DNA of 64,000 bases from an uncultured Caldilineaceae bacterium. GTDB taxonomy: Bacteria; Chloroflexota; Anaerolineae; Caldilineales; Caldilineaceae. Location of the stretch: contig OY282381.1 of NCBI GenBank assembly GCA_958295915.1, positions 3,370,722 through 3,434,721 of the forward strand, in the 5' to 3' direction. A program made the translations under genes and the position numbers. Positions within the stretch are counted from its first letter, which is position 1, and every line of letters begins with the position of its first letter. Of this stretch, positions 16,833-25,702 are shown in pieces. The notes beneath the pieces were generated by a model. That model saw only the letters and a program-made list of their open reading frames with translations, searched no databases and was not told the origin of the DNA.

Positions 16833-17954
16833 TCAGGAGGCGTTTGTATAGCGCGCCACCGCGTCCATATCCAACTCTATCCCCAGCCCCGGTCTGTCGG
16901 CAATCGGCAGCATGCCGTCGGCGTCCAGTTGCCATCCATCGACAACGATGTCGTCGATATACGGCGAGCCGGTCTTGTACTCCACCAAGTTTGTATCGGC
17001 GAAGGCTGAGGCCAGTTGCAGATCGGCAGCCAGACCCAGAGCAGTGTTCCAACCGTGGGGGATGAAGCGCACGCCATTCTCCTCAGCCATCCAGCCGATG
17101 CGCCGCTCCTCGCTGATACCGCCCACCTTCGCCACATCTGGCTGCACGATATCGAATGCGCCCCGCTGCAGAAAGGGTAAGAATGACTGGCGCCGGGTCA
17201 GCACTTCGCCGCCGGCAATAGGCACCAGCGTGTTGCGGCGCAGATGGACGAAATCTTCCAAATCGTCCGGACGCAGCGGCTCCTCGAACCAGGCCACGCC
17301 GTAGTCCGCTAACATCTGCGCAGTACGCAACGCCCATGTGTAGCGCCCCTGCCAGTGGGCATCACTGCCGCCAGCGTCTACCATCAGTTGGTTGTCGTCG
17401 CCCACAACTTCCCTGGCCGTTGCCACGATCTCCTCGTCCAGCCTGTCGCTCACTCGGCCAAAGGGACCCCAGCCCATTTTGAAGGCGCGGAAGCCTTGCT
17501 CCTTCCAGCGTTGAAGTTCGTCCCGCAGAGGGGCCGGCTGGTCCATCAGTAGAGACGCGTAAGGCCGTACCCGTTCTCGGTAGCGCCCGCCCAACAGCCG
17601 GCCGATGGGCTGACCGGTGACCTTGCCCAGAATGTCCCATAGGGCCATATCGATGCCGCTGATCGTGTGGGTGATGCTGCCGCCACGCCCCAGCCAGAAT
17701 GTATTCTGGTGCAGACGCTCGCTCACCCGCTCCGGCTCGATGGCCGACTGGCCGATGCACAGCGGACGCAGCACTTTCAGCGCGGCCAACACGAGCGCAT
17801 CGCTGGTAAAGACACTTCCGTAACCGGTGATGCCTTCATCTGTTTCGACGAACACAAGTGTGTGGACGCAGTCATCCGCCTGCAACTCCTCACTCCAGCC
17901 GCCCTCCGGTGTCGCTCCACGCAGGCCCAACGCGCGTATCTTCTGAATGTTCAT
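16833..17954 (-). CDS. Mandelate racemase/muconate lactonizing enzyme family protein
   Basis: Enolase-superfamily enzyme, probably an acid-sugar dehydratase, racemase or epimerase; specificity unknown. It has a lid domain in the first ~120 residues and a TIM barrel with AFKMGWG at the second barrel strand (the K-x-K position is KMG here). Metal-binding positions are seen in LMVDAGGSD, WFEEPL and IAGGEVLTR, and a C-terminal HGWNTALG. 373 residues. Its start follows the GGAG of GAGCGGAAATG. It stands upstream of the GH13 gene and downstream of a repeat. Confidence 0.85.
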   Translation of the reverse strand: MNIQKIRALGLRGATPEGGWSEELQADDCVHTLVFVETDEGITGYGSVFTSDALVLAALKVLRPLCIGQSAIEPERVSERLHQNTFWLGRGGSITHTISGIDMALWDILGKVTGQPIGRLLGGRYRERVRPYASLLMDQPAPLRDELQRWKEQGFRAFKMGWGPFGRVSDRLDEEIVATAREVVGDDNQLMVDAGGSDAHWQGRYTWALRTAQMLADYGVAWFEEPLRPDDLEDFVHLRRNTLVPIAGGEVLTRRQSFLPFLQRGAFDIVQPDVAKVGGISEERRIGWMAEENGVRFIPHGWNTALGLAADLQLASAFADTNLVEYKTGSPYIDDIVVDGWQLDADGMLPIADRPGLGIELDMDAVARYTNAS

Positions 17955-17974
17955 TTCCGCTCCTCGTCTCTGTA

Positions 17975-18035
17975 TGAGGTATGAGCGCAGTCGTATAGAT
18001 CGATAATTAAACAGTAAACTGGCGGGAATACCGAA
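17975..18035 (+). repeat. Repeat family A, full copy
   Basis: Full copy (TGAGGTATGAGCGCAGTCGT to GGCGGGAATACCGAA). It ends one base before the stop codon of the DUF1907 gene on the other strand. Confidence 0.75.
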
Positions 18036-19046
18036 TTACAATTGCTCTTCAAGTTCGGCATAAATGTCCCCGATGCGTACCAACTCAGCGGCCGTGTTGA
18101 AATACCCTGTGTAGCGAATGCTGTCCGGGCTTACATCAAAGTGGTAATGTCCCGCCTGCTTGCGGTCGCCCATATGGAAGAAATGGGTATGCTCGCCGGA
18201 CGCCCGCAGGTGCAACCGCCCGCCGGTGGGGTCGCCGGTCCAGAAAACCGAAAGGCAGAGCAGGTCCGGCCCCATGTGTTCATAGAACTGTAGAAAATCG
18301 GCGATGATCTCCTCGGCTTGCGTGTCGTAATAGCGATGGGCGATGCACTCGTAATCCGGCATAATATGGGAGCGGATCTGGCCTTCTTCGATGACGAAGA
18401 CGCCGCCTATTCCCAACTGCCGGTTGGCAAGGGGCAGCTCGCCATCCGCCGGCGATCGCAATCCTTGGCGATCGCCGCCAATCGCCGGATGCGCTTGCAG
18501 ACTTTTGCGCAGCGCTTGGGGAAAAGATCTTTCGGCGCCGATCCGCTTTTCCACAGTGATCTTCAGCGCCTCGCCCGGTTGACCCTCTGACAGGAAAAGG
18601 TTGGAGAGACCGCTGTGGCGTGTAGACGTGTACGGCTCGACGATGCACTCCTGTTTCGGCCCCACCCGGGCCACTTTGGAGCGATTGGCCCAGCCGATCT
18701 GCACTGTCGCGATCACCTCGCCACAGTGTCCGTCGAGTACGCCGGGGTAGGCCATGCCCGCGCCGAGGATGCTCCCGTTTGCCTGGCCGCAGTCGGATGC
18801 CATGCGCGCCATATCGAAGGTGATGTCCCGATACTTGGGGTTGTGCGCGTATGGCTCGCCGCCCACCTCCAGAAGAAGGGTGGAACCACCGAGACCTGTG
18901 GCCGCGCAGCCCAGCGTCCGCAGGTCCGGACAGTCTGTCACCTCGACTTTGACGTGGGCGTAGTTGGCCTGCAATCCAGCGCGCACAACCGGCGCCAACT
19001 CCTCCAGCTCCGGCGTCCACAGATCCACCCGTTTCATCTCTCCCAT
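18036..19046 (-). CDS. DUF1907 / C11orf54-family putative ester hydrolase
   Basis: Matches the metal-dependent DUF1907 family whose human member is C11orf54. The zinc-binding HTHFFHMGDRKQAGHYHFD-like histidine cluster is present near the C terminus, along with the DCPDLRTLGCAATGLGG N-terminal block and GVLDGHCGEV. Function in bacteria is unclear; esterase activity is inferred from the family. Residues in PAIGGDRQGLRSPADGE interrupt the alignment. Their DNA (about 18440-18485) carries GGCGATCGC and its inverted copy seven bases apart. The start at 19046 (MGEMKRVD) has GGAG seven bases upstream. Confidence 0.7.
   Translation of the reverse strand: MGEMKRVDLWTPELEELAPVVRAGLQANYAHVKVEVTDCPDLRTLGCAATGLGGSTLLLEVGGEPYAHNPKYRDITFDMARMASDCGQANGSILGAGMAYPGVLDGHCGEVIATVQIGWANRSKVARVGPKQECIVEPYTSTRHSGLSNLFLSEGQPGEALKITVEKRIGAERSFPQALRKSLQAHPAIGGDRQGLRSPADGELPLANRQLGIGGVFVIEEGQIRSHIMPDYECIAHRYYDTQAEEIIADFLQFYEHMGPDLLCLSVFWTGDPTGGRLHLRASGEHTHFFHMGDRKQAGHYHFDVSPDSIRYTGYFNTAAELVRIGDIYAELEEQL
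18451..18476. repeat. GCGATCGC inverted repeat inside the DUF1907 gene
   Basis: GGCGATCGC, a seven-base spacer and GGCGATCGCC. The arms are each near-palindromic. The unit lies in-frame in an otherwise conserved protein region. Confidence 0.6.
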
Positions 19047-19075
19047 ACCTGTTCTCCGAACTCTCGATTGCATAT

Positions 19076-19120
19076 TCCCATGAATCGGTAATTAAACAGT
19101 AAACTGGCAGGAATACCGAA
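19076..19120 (+). repeat. Repeat family A, right-half copy
   Basis: Matches from ATGAATCGGTAATTAAACAG to GGCAGGAATACCGAA; the left half is missing. Confidence 0.65.
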
Positions 19121-19126
19121 GCAGGA

Positions 19127-20092
19127 TCATGCCGCTGCGGTTAATCGTTCGGCCAACTCCAGGGCATCCAGCGGCCAGAAACATTCCGGACGGGGTCTTT
19201 GTACGCCCGGCATGCCTGCCTGCGGACGGCAGTTGCGTATCGTTTCAATCCACCGCCCAGGAATTGCTTCCCGTCCGTATACAGCGCCCAATAGCGCGCC
19301 GCATATAGCCGCGTTTGTGTCGGTGTCGCCCCCGCGCATGATGGTGTCCACTATGCCTTCTTCCACATTGTTCGCATTGAGAAGCTGCCATAGGGCGTTG
19401 CGAAAGGCAATGAGCACCCATCCCTGAAAACGAATGAAATCGTCAGGCGGCGATTCGGCCGCGCCGGCAATAGCCTTTTTCAGGTTTCTGGACGCATTCA
19501 TCTCGTCCGCCCAGGCCACGATCTGGCCATAGAGTTCATTGGCGCTGCATCTCGTGCGCGCAGTATGGGCTATCGCCATGGCGAAGAGCATGTTTGCCTC
19601 CTGGCAAAGTGGATGGATATGGGTGATAGCCGCATCCTGGCGCGCCCATTCCGCCACCTGCTCCAACTCGTACTGTACTCCAAAAATACCCAACGGGCTT
19701 ATCCTCATCATCGCCCCGTTGGCCTGGCTGTCCGGAGTGTGCCACCCAGTCAGACCGTTGTAGATAGTCGTACCGCAATCGAAAGGGCCGGAGTCGAGCC
19801 AGAAGACATAGGCTTTTTTCACTTCTTCGGGGTCAAATCTTCCCTGTGCCGCCAGTGTTTGAGCCAATATCAGCGCCATCTCGGAGTCATCTGTAGGCTG
19901 TCCCGCAATCGTATCCCAAATGCCGCCGTCAGCCATGTCCCGGACACCGTCAGGATATTTTCTCCAAATCTCTTTCGGTGTCATGAACTCCACCAGGCTA
20001 CCGAGAGAGTCCCCTATAAGCTGACCAAGCAGGCAGCCCTGCGCACTGGACAGCACGGCAGAATTCGCAAGATCCGTATTGACCGGCATCAT
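19127..20092 (-). CDS. ADP-ribosylglycohydrolase family protein
   Basis: Removes ADP-ribose from proteins or nucleic acids, or hydrolyses related N-glycosides; the all-helical DraG/ARH fold binds two Mg ions. Metal-site motifs are seen as GQPTDDSEMALILAQ, NGAMMRISPLG and MRGGDTDTNAAICGALLGA. 321 residues from the chosen start MMPVNTDL at 20092, which has AAAGGT upstream. No toxin ADP-ribosyltransferase is adjacent, so it is not obviously an antitoxin. Confidence 0.88.
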   Translation of the reverse strand: MMPVNTDLANSAVLSSAQGCLLGQLIGDSLGSLVEFMTPKEIWRKYPDGVRDMADGGIWDTIAGQPTDDSEMALILAQTLAAQGRFDPEEVKKAYVFWLDSGPFDCGTTIYNGLTGWHTPDSQANGAMMRISPLGIFGVQYELEQVAEWARQDAAITHIHPLCQEANMLFAMAIAHTARTRCSANELYGQIVAWADEMNASRNLKKAIAGAAESPPDDFIRFQGWVLIAFRNALWQLLNANNVEEGIVDTIMRGGDTDTNAAICGALLGAVYGREAIPGRWIETIRNCRPQAGMPGVQRPRPECFWPLDALELAERLTAAA

Positions 20093-20228
20093 ATCGCACC
20101 TTTCGTCATGAGTTATTTCATCACTTATGGTATGCAGTTGCCGCACATGAACTCAGCAGATAGTCCGAATACAGATCAGATAACTTAAAATCCATATTTC
20201 ACTTCCTGACCTCATTCTATCCGCTTTG

Positions 20229-21725
20229 TCAACTATTGCGTAACATGATTTGATAGATAATGAACTGCTCTCCCTTGTGTTTCTGTATCAATTCCAATTC
20301 GCGCGCGGCCAGATGAGGATACCGATTGCGCAGCGGAAGCCAGACCGGTACAATGACGAACTTAGCGCGCTGGGGCATCTTGGTGGCATCATCCGCTAAG
20401 GCCACTGGGTTGGCAAACCAGCGTATTCTGTATTCACGCCTATTCTCATAGAAATAGAATTGAAAATGCCAGCTTAGCGCCTGATGGTACAGAACTGCCC
20501 CCTGAGGGCTATGGGTATCCAGCCAGGCGAATACTTCCCGGAGACCATTGTATGCGCCATGATCACTGCCAATAGGGAGTTCTCCTCTGGCCGCCTGTAC
20601 CGCTGAAGGGAGCAAAAGCAGAATCCAGAGCGTTATCAATATGCGTCGCCATAGAGTGGAGCTTGCGGAGAGTACTCTTACGCCTATGCCGCCGGTTAAG
20701 ATGGCAAATGCCGGAGCAATCAGGAGAAAATATCGATCCCATATCGGCAGATTGACAACAGCATGGATACCCCAATACGCCCCGATCCATCCACACAGAA
20801 GCATCTCAAAAACTATATTCCGCTTGAGAAAGGAAAACCATGCCAACCGTTTGTATAGGACTAAAAGAACGAGAGCGGCGCCCAGAAGTATCCATACCAC
20901 GTTGTTCGCGGTGACATACCAGAGAAGCTGAGCAATGCGCGTCACGCGATCTGGCCATTGGGAGAGCGCGACGACCTCCAGCGCGCCATAATTGCGCATG
21001 CCCATATCCCAGGGGGATGGCGCGACGGACCAGCGCAGATTGTCCCAGTATAGAATCGGTAGGATAATCAATGCAAGCCCTCCTCCAAAGCGCAGGAAGC
21101 CAAGCGTGACCACCTTTGCCGTGGGCTTTGCAGTAAGGGTGCTCGCTATCAGAATGGCCAGTACCAGCGGGGCGAAGAAAATACCCTGCTGTTTGGTCAT
21201 GATGGCGACTCCCAAATACAGACCAGACCAGAACGGATGCAATCTTTGCGCCGCGTAGAGGGAACAGACGCCGCCCAGGACGAACAATGGATCGGTAAAG
21301 ACTGTTGGACTATAGCTGATCGCCAAAGGATTCAAGGCAAAAGCCGCCGCTGTGACGAAGCCGGCGCCAACCCCCCATGCCTGTCTGGAAATGGCGGCAA
21401 CAACAGGGATTGTGAGTGTGCTGATCCAGATATTCAGCAGCCGTGCGCTTGCTTCTGTAACGCCAAATACCTGAAAATGATACGCAAGCAGCCAGATGAA
21501 TAAGGGAGGTTTATCGATCCATTGTCTGAGAAAGAATGGATCCTCATGCAGGAAATGGAGCGACCAGTAGCCATAGAGAGCTTCATCCTGATGAAAGCGA
21601 AAGCGATCGAGCATGACAAGGCGTAGACCAAACCCCAATAGCAGCAGGATACACACATACCGATGATAGATATGCTTTCCTCCACGCGATTGGTCTACAG
21701 CCTTGGGGTGCAATGCGAAACGCAC
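20229..21725 (-). CDS. GT-C fold glycosyltransferase (family 39-like)
   Basis: Polytopic membrane glycosyltransferase that would use a polyprenyl-phosphate sugar to glycosylate lipids or proteins. The first loop carries the GT39 acidic signature FRFHQDEALYGYWS and then DKPPLFIWLLAYHF. About eleven membrane helices and a soluble C-terminal ~120 residues follow. 498 residues is normal. A GTG start at 21725 is used. The acceptor is unknown. No close operon partner is present. Confidence 0.82.
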   Translation of the reverse strand: MRFALHPKAVDQSRGGKHIYHRYVCILLLLGFGLRLVMLDRFRFHQDEALYGYWSLHFLHEDPFFLRQWIDKPPLFIWLLAYHFQVFGVTEASARLLNIWISTLTIPVVAAISRQAWGVGAGFVTAAAFALNPLAISYSPTVFTDPLFVLGGVCSLYAAQRLHPFWSGLYLGVAIMTKQQGIFFAPLVLAILIASTLTAKPTAKVVTLGFLRFGGGLALIILPILYWDNLRWSVAPSPWDMGMRNYGALEVVALSQWPDRVTRIAQLLWYVTANNVVWILLGAALVLLVLYKRLAWFSFLKRNIVFEMLLCGWIGAYWGIHAVVNLPIWDRYFLLIAPAFAILTGGIGVRVLSASSTLWRRILITLWILLLLPSAVQAARGELPIGSDHGAYNGLREVFAWLDTHSPQGAVLYHQALSWHFQFYFYENRREYRIRWFANPVALADDATKMPQRAKFVIVPVWLPLRNRYPHLAARELELIQKHKGEQFIIYQIMLRNS

Positions 21726-21739
21726 GATTCCGTCGCTAT

Positions 21740-21835
21740 GTTAATCTGACCTTTGATTCGCTGATTTATGTGATAAAAATGATGAACTGCCGTTATCACA
21801 GCAATCATGTAAATTATATAAATCAGTGGTCGAAA
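21740..21835 (+). repeat. Repeat family B, free-standing copy
   Basis: Inverted ends TGATTTATGTGAT and ATCATGTAAAT enclose about 30 bases. The same sequence interrupts family A at 12985-13078. A MITE-like small mobile element is possible. Confidence 0.65.
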
Positions 21836-21913
21836 CTGAGCTATTTTACGCTAGAGAAATTGGAGGCTCAAAACAGCGGGGATGAACACGAGAGACAGCC
21901 CCTTTCAGAGACG

Positions 21914-22045
21914 ATGGCCGTGGCAGACTTTACGACAACCAAGCAATACCGGACCTGTCAGGAGATCTTTGCGCGCTGGTATCCTGATTTTCGTAACGAT
22001 GGTGAACAGTATCAGGATATCATTGCAGAATTGGTAACGCCATGA
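21914..22045 (+). pseudogene. Short stub resembling a methyltransferase N terminus
   Basis: Only 43 codons (MAVADFTTTKQYRTCQ... YQDIIAELVTP) before a stop. The IFARWYPDFRND-QYQDII-ELVTP string is the kind found just ahead of the SAM-binding core of class I methyltransferases, but no core follows. It is most likely a relic of a deleted gene next to repeats B and C. A short real peptide cannot be excluded. Confidence 0.3.
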
Positions 22046-22106
22046 TAACCTAATCATAATCCCCGCCCCGGCATTCATCGATTTAGTTTTTGGTTGTCAG
22101 TTTCCA

Positions 22107-22194
22107 GTAGGGGCAATTTGAATGCCCAGCGGTTTTGGCTTTTGTTCCTTTCGCGCGTGCGTGCTGGGCAATCAAACCTTGTGCCCGCCCCTAC
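22107..22194 (+). repeat. Repeat family C copy
   Basis: Near-identical over ~70 bases to 16746-16830, including a TTTTTGGTTGTCAG lead-in upstream in both. Confidence 0.75.
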
Positions 22195-22236
22195 CAGCAG
22201 TGACTCGAAACGAAAAACTAGAAACTGCAGTTACCA

Positions 22237-23667
22237 ATGCATACTGTATCTCTGCATTCTGTGGGTATGAGCCTGGACGCATGTATCAAGTGCGATATCT
22301 GCACCAGCTACTGCCCGGTTTCTGAAGTGACAGACAGCTTCCCAGGGCCGAAATACGCCGCGCCGCAGTCCGAGCGTTTCCGGGAGATTGGCCAACCCCA
22401 CTCGCCGGATGCGTCGGTGGACTACTGCTCAGGTTGTCGGGTTTGCAACGAAGTCTGTCCAACCGGCGTGCGCATTGCCGAGATCAACGCCCGTGCCAGG
22501 GCGCAGATGGTGGCTGAGCGGGGCCTCCCCCTACGCAATTGGCTCTTAGGCCGCAATGAACTACTGGGGATGGCCGGCAGTCTCGCGCCCGGACTGGCGA
22601 ACTTCGTCCTGCACAATCGTCTCAGCCGCCGGCTGGCCGATGCCCTTTTCGGTGTGGCAGAGCAAGCTCCGTTGCCCCGCTGGCATCACGAAACCTTCAA
22701 CGACTGGCTGACCCGTACCCGTGCCCTGCGCCGGCGCTGCGCGCGCAAGGTCGTTTATTTTCACGGCTGCGCTACCCAGTATTACGAGCCGTTTGTGGGA
22801 ATGGCAGCAGTTCTGGTGTTGGAGCGCCTCGGCTACGAAGTGGTTGTGCCGGCGCAGAATTGCTGCAGCCTGCCGATGCTTTCGAATGGGGAGTTTGGCG
22901 CGGCCGAAAGCTATTATCGCCGCAATATGGCCCGGTTGGCCGCATATGTCGAAGCCGGCTACCCGATTCTCGGCAGCAGCACCAGCTGCACGCTCACGCT
23001 CAAGGAGGAAGCTCCAGAGCTGCTCGATCTGAATGAAGATGCGGGCGCCCAAGCGCTGAAGTTCGCCACCTGGGATATCTTCGAATGGCTGCGGGAGCGG
23101 CTGGATCAAGGCGAACTTCCCCTAGATTTCCGTCCACTCAACGACGACGGACAGCCCTTCATTCTGCCCTATCACGCGCCCTGTCAGTTGCGCGCGCATC
23201 GCATTGGCAAACCAGTGCTGGATGTGCTGACGCGGATCCCAGAGCTTGACCTGCGCGAAAGTAAGGCCCGCTGCTGTGGCATCGCTGGCACATATGGCTA
23301 CAAGTCAGAAAAGTATCAGATTGCCATGGATGTGGGGGCGGAGCTATTCGACTTTGTCGCGGCCCAAGCCCCGCAGATGGGAGGCGCTCAGACCTCACCT
23401 TCGGCATTCCCGCCAGTAGGAGCAACCATCGCGCCCCACAATGGCGCGCAAAACAACCTTGTGGATGCTCAGAAAAAAGAAGTGAGAGGTGTTCTCTCTC
23501 ACCTCGCATCAGACCCTGCCGCAGGGCAGGTTTTTTGTACCGCCTGCGATTCCGAGACCTGTCGCTGGCAGTTAGAACACGGGACAGGTGTGTTGTCCCG
23601 TCACCCGATTGAAGTGTTGGCCGCGGCCTACGGGCTATACGACCTGCATGCACGGCGTGAGGTATGA
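22237..23667 (+). CDS. GlpC-like Fe-S protein with two CCG domains
   Basis: Membrane-associated electron-transfer subunit like GlpC of anaerobic glycerol-3-phosphate dehydrogenase, or HdrB/lactate-oxidase type CCG protein. Two ferredoxin-type clusters are seen at CIKCDICTSYCPV and CSGCRVCNEVCPTG, then CCG-type motifs NCCSLPMLSNG and ARCCGIAGTYGYKSEKY. No GlpA/GlpB partner is near. After QAPQ about 50 residues of repeat-derived protein (GGAQTSPSAFPP.. to DPAAGQ) are inserted before the conserved CDSETCRWQ. The stop codon lies inside repeat A. The start may be 22267 (MSLDACIKC), better fitting the family. Confidence 0.82.
   Translation: MHTVSLHSVGMSLDACIKCDICTSYCPVSEVTDSFPGPKYAAPQSERFREIGQPHSPDASVDYCSGCRVCNEVCPTGVRIAEINARARAQMVAERGLPLRNWLLGRNELLGMAGSLAPGLANFVLHNRLSRRLADALFGVAEQAPLPRWHHETFNDWLTRTRALRRRCARKVVYFHGCATQYYEPFVGMAAVLVLERLGYEVVVPAQNCCSLPMLSNGEFGAAESYYRRNMARLAAYVEAGYPILGSSTSCTLTLKEEAPELLDLNEDAGAQALKFATWDIFEWLRERLDQGELPLDFRPLNDDGQPFILPYHAPCQLRAHRIGKPVLDVLTRIPELDLRESKARCCGIAGTYGYKSEKYQIAMDVGAELFDFVAAQAPQMGGAQTSPSAFPPVGATIAPHNGAQNNLVDAQKKEVRGVLSHLASDPAAGQVFCTACDSETCRWQLEHGTGVLSRHPIEVLAAAYGLYDLHARREV
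23384..23540. repeat. Composite repeat insert inside the GlpC-like gene
   Basis: It carries a TTCGGCATTCCCGCCAGT piece, which is the reverse complement of the family A end, and a hairpin GTGAGAG-N7-CTCTCAC (23482-23502). The hairpin recurs in non-coding DNA at 25870-25890. The reading frame stays open through all of it. Confidence 0.65.
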
Positions 23668-23693
23668 GCGCAATCATATGAATCGGTAATCAA
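23658..23693 (+). repeat. Repeat family A, left-half copy carrying the GlpC stop
   Basis: Begins TGAGGTATGAGCGCAATCAT. The TGA of its TATGAG part is the stop codon of the GlpC-like gene. It is truncated after CGGTAATCAA. Confidence 0.7.
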
Positions 23694-23707
23694 AAAACGA
23701 AATTGAT

Positions 23708-24907
23708 ATGATCGGGCCGGAGAGATCCTTTCGCATCCTCATTATCGGCGCTGGGGCCATCGGTTGTTTTGTCGGCGGCAGACTGGCCGCGGCCGGGTAC
23801 GACGTGACATTGGTCGGCCGCGCCCGCACAGTCGCGGCCGTGCGGGCGCGGGGTCTGGAGCTGCGGACGGCCGCGGCCGCGCCCCAAACGATCCGATCTG
23901 TGACCGCGGTTGCGTCTGTACAAGAGGCGTTCCACATCGAAAAGATCTGCGCTAGCCATTCTGACGGCGCAACCTCCCATCTGCCGAAAGCGAGCGGCTC
24001 CTGTGGAAAAGCGGAGCCACCCTTCACGCTCACTGTTCTTGCCGTCAAGAGCTATGATACAGAGACTGCGCTGGACGAACTGGCCGCGGCCGTGACTGCT
24101 GAGGCTGCTCCGCCTGCCGCTATTCTCAGTTTGCAGAATGGCGTCGGCAATGAGGAGGCGATTGCCGCGCGCTTTGGGCCGGAGCGGGTCATCGCCGGCA
24201 CAATCACCGCGCCAGTAGAAGTGCGGGAGGCTGGCGTCGTTCAGGTAACGAAGCCGAAGTTCGCCATTGGGTTGGCGAACTGGCGCGGATCGGCCCAGAA
24301 AGCATTTCTGAGCCGCCTGCAGCAGACGATTGCCACCGCGGGCATTCCTACAAAGATATATGGGGACGCCCAGGGGATGAAGTGGTCGAAGCTGCTCCTG
24401 AACATGATCGGCAACGCCACCAGCGCCATTCTGGTAAAGCCACCAGGGGTAGCCTTTGCCGACCCCCGCATCGCCAATTTGGAAATCGATGCCCTGCAAG
24501 AGGCGCTGCGGGTGATGGCTGCGGCCAACATCCGCCCCATGAACGTGGAAAAATATCCACTGGGCGCCCTTGCGTTGTTACTGCGCCGCGGGCCACGCGC
24601 GCTCCTGCGGCCGGCCCTGCGCTGGGGCGTCGGCAGGGCGAGGGGGGGCAAAATGCCCAGCCTTTTTCTGGATTTGGAAGCAGGCAAGAGCGAGAGCGAA
24701 GTAAGCTGGTACAACGGCGCAATCGTGAGCAAAGGGAGCGAAGTCGGCATCAAAACACCAATCAACCGGCTGCTGACGCGAACGGTTCAGCAGTTAGCTG
24801 TCGAACCGCAGCTTCGCGCTGAGTGGCGAGGAAACTTCGAGCGACTGGCCGCAGCGCATTCAGAGACCCGGCCCGATCAGCACAATCAGCACAAGCGCCA
24901 GGATTGA
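23708..24907 (+). CDS. 2-dehydropantoate 2-reductase (PanE/ApbA)-like
   Basis: NADPH-dependent ketopantoate reductase family. It would make pantoate for coenzyme A, or reduce another 2-oxo acid. N-terminal Rossmann motif ILIIGAGAIGCFVGGRLA, then LAVKSYDTETAL, LQNGVGNEE with the conserved Asn, and KWSKLLLNMIGNATSAIL with the catalytic Lys-type region in the C-terminal helical domain. At 399 residues it is longer than usual. About 30 residues (KICASHSDGATSHLP.. to KAEPP) after VQEAF are an insertion whose DNA (near 23940-24020) has a hairpin GGCTCC-N11-GGAGCC. It overlaps the convergent membrane-protein gene by 48 bp. Confidence 0.8.
   Translation: MIGPERSFRILIIGAGAIGCFVGGRLAAAGYDVTLVGRARTVAAVRARGLELRTAAAAPQTIRSVTAVASVQEAFHIEKICASHSDGATSHLPKASGSCGKAEPPFTLTVLAVKSYDTETALDELAAAVTAEAAPPAAILSLQNGVGNEEAIAARFGPERVIAGTITAPVEVREAGVVQVTKPKFAIGLANWRGSAQKAFLSRLQQTIATAGIPTKIYGDAQGMKWSKLLLNMIGNATSAILVKPPGVAFADPRIANLEIDALQEALRVMAAANIRPMNVEKYPLGALALLLRRGPRALLRPALRWGVGRARGGKMPSLFLDLEAGKSESEVSWYNGAIVSKGSEVGIKTPINRLLTRTVQQLAVEPQLRAEWRGNFERLAAAHSETRPDQHNQHKRQD
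23940..24022. repeat. Hairpin-bearing insert inside the PanE-like gene
   Basis: Contains GGCGCAACCTCCCA (23966-23979), which recurs in reverse complement in the non-coding hairpin region at 53180-53195. It is read through in frame. Confidence 0.55.
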
Positions 24908-25702
24908 AAACGCGGTGTACTCCAGCACAACCTGCCGGGTAAGACGGCCTTCCTGTAATCCATGGCGGGCCAGCCCCACAAACAGATAGAAGATCAACAG
25001 TAGGAACAGCCCGCCACTGACGCCGGGCAAGGGCCAATAGTTCAGCGCCCAGGTCACTTCGCCCAAGACAAGCCCAACCAGCGCTGCATAACTGAGCACC
25101 AGATTCACTCTGGGTATGACATCGCGCAGAAGTTCAACTGCCAGCAGCGCGGCCGTTGCCGCAATCAGGGAACCGGAGAGCAGACTGCGAGTACGGGTCT
25201 GGTAGACCAGTAGAAACAGGGCCAAGACAGAGGCATAGGTCAGTACATTGAGAAAAAGTCGGGCCCGCCGATAGCCCAGCGATTCCCGATCAGCGGTCGT
25301 ATACAGGTTGAACAAAATAACGGAAATCAGCCCACCGCTGAGAAGTGCCGCACCGGCCTGGAACAGAGGCGTTCTGGCCAGGGGTGTCAGCAACACTGCT
25401 AAGATGGAGACAGCAGCCGGCAGCCCCCAGAATAGCCATGTGTGGCCCCCATTGCCTGGTTCATGGGAGGCGAAAAGGGGATGGGTACGGATCGCCCGCT
25501 CCGTGCCGCTGGCCGCCAGCAGGGCGATAAACGCGGCCATCACCGTCGTCTCGCTGATTCTGATGGCCATGGGAGAGCCAAGCGCATTGAGGGTCAGCAC
25601 AACCGTCGGCAGCCGTAAGAATAGACTGAGAGCAACTGTTGCAGCTACGGTCCACGCCAGAGTGCTCACACGCTGCACAAAGCGTCGGTTGCTATTCGAC
25701 AT
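24860..25702 (-). CDS. Polytopic membrane protein of unknown function
   Basis: Not recognised by function. 280 residues from MSNSNRRFVQR, with about eight evenly spaced hydrophobic helices and short loops, and no large soluble domain. The C-terminal end (LVLIVLIGPGL) overlaps the end of the PanE-like gene on the opposite strand. A longer frame starts at 25789 but its first 29 residues are not hydrophobic-rich and look like intergenic sequence. Similar proteins are known to me from Chloroflexota, but no role can be given. Confidence 0.6.
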   Translation of the reverse strand: MSNSNRRFVQRVSTLAWTVAATVALSLFLRLPTVVLTLNALGSPMAIRISETTVMAAFIALLAASGTERAIRTHPLFASHEPGNGGHTWLFWGLPAAVSILAVLLTPLARTPLFQAGAALLSGGLISVILFNLYTTADRESLGYRRARLFLNVLTYASVLALFLLVYQTRTRSLLSGSLIAATAALLAVELLRDVIPRVNLVLSYAALVGLVLGEVTWALNYWPLPGVSGGLFLLLIFYLFVGLARHGLQEGRLTRQVVLEYTAFSILALVLIVLIGPGL

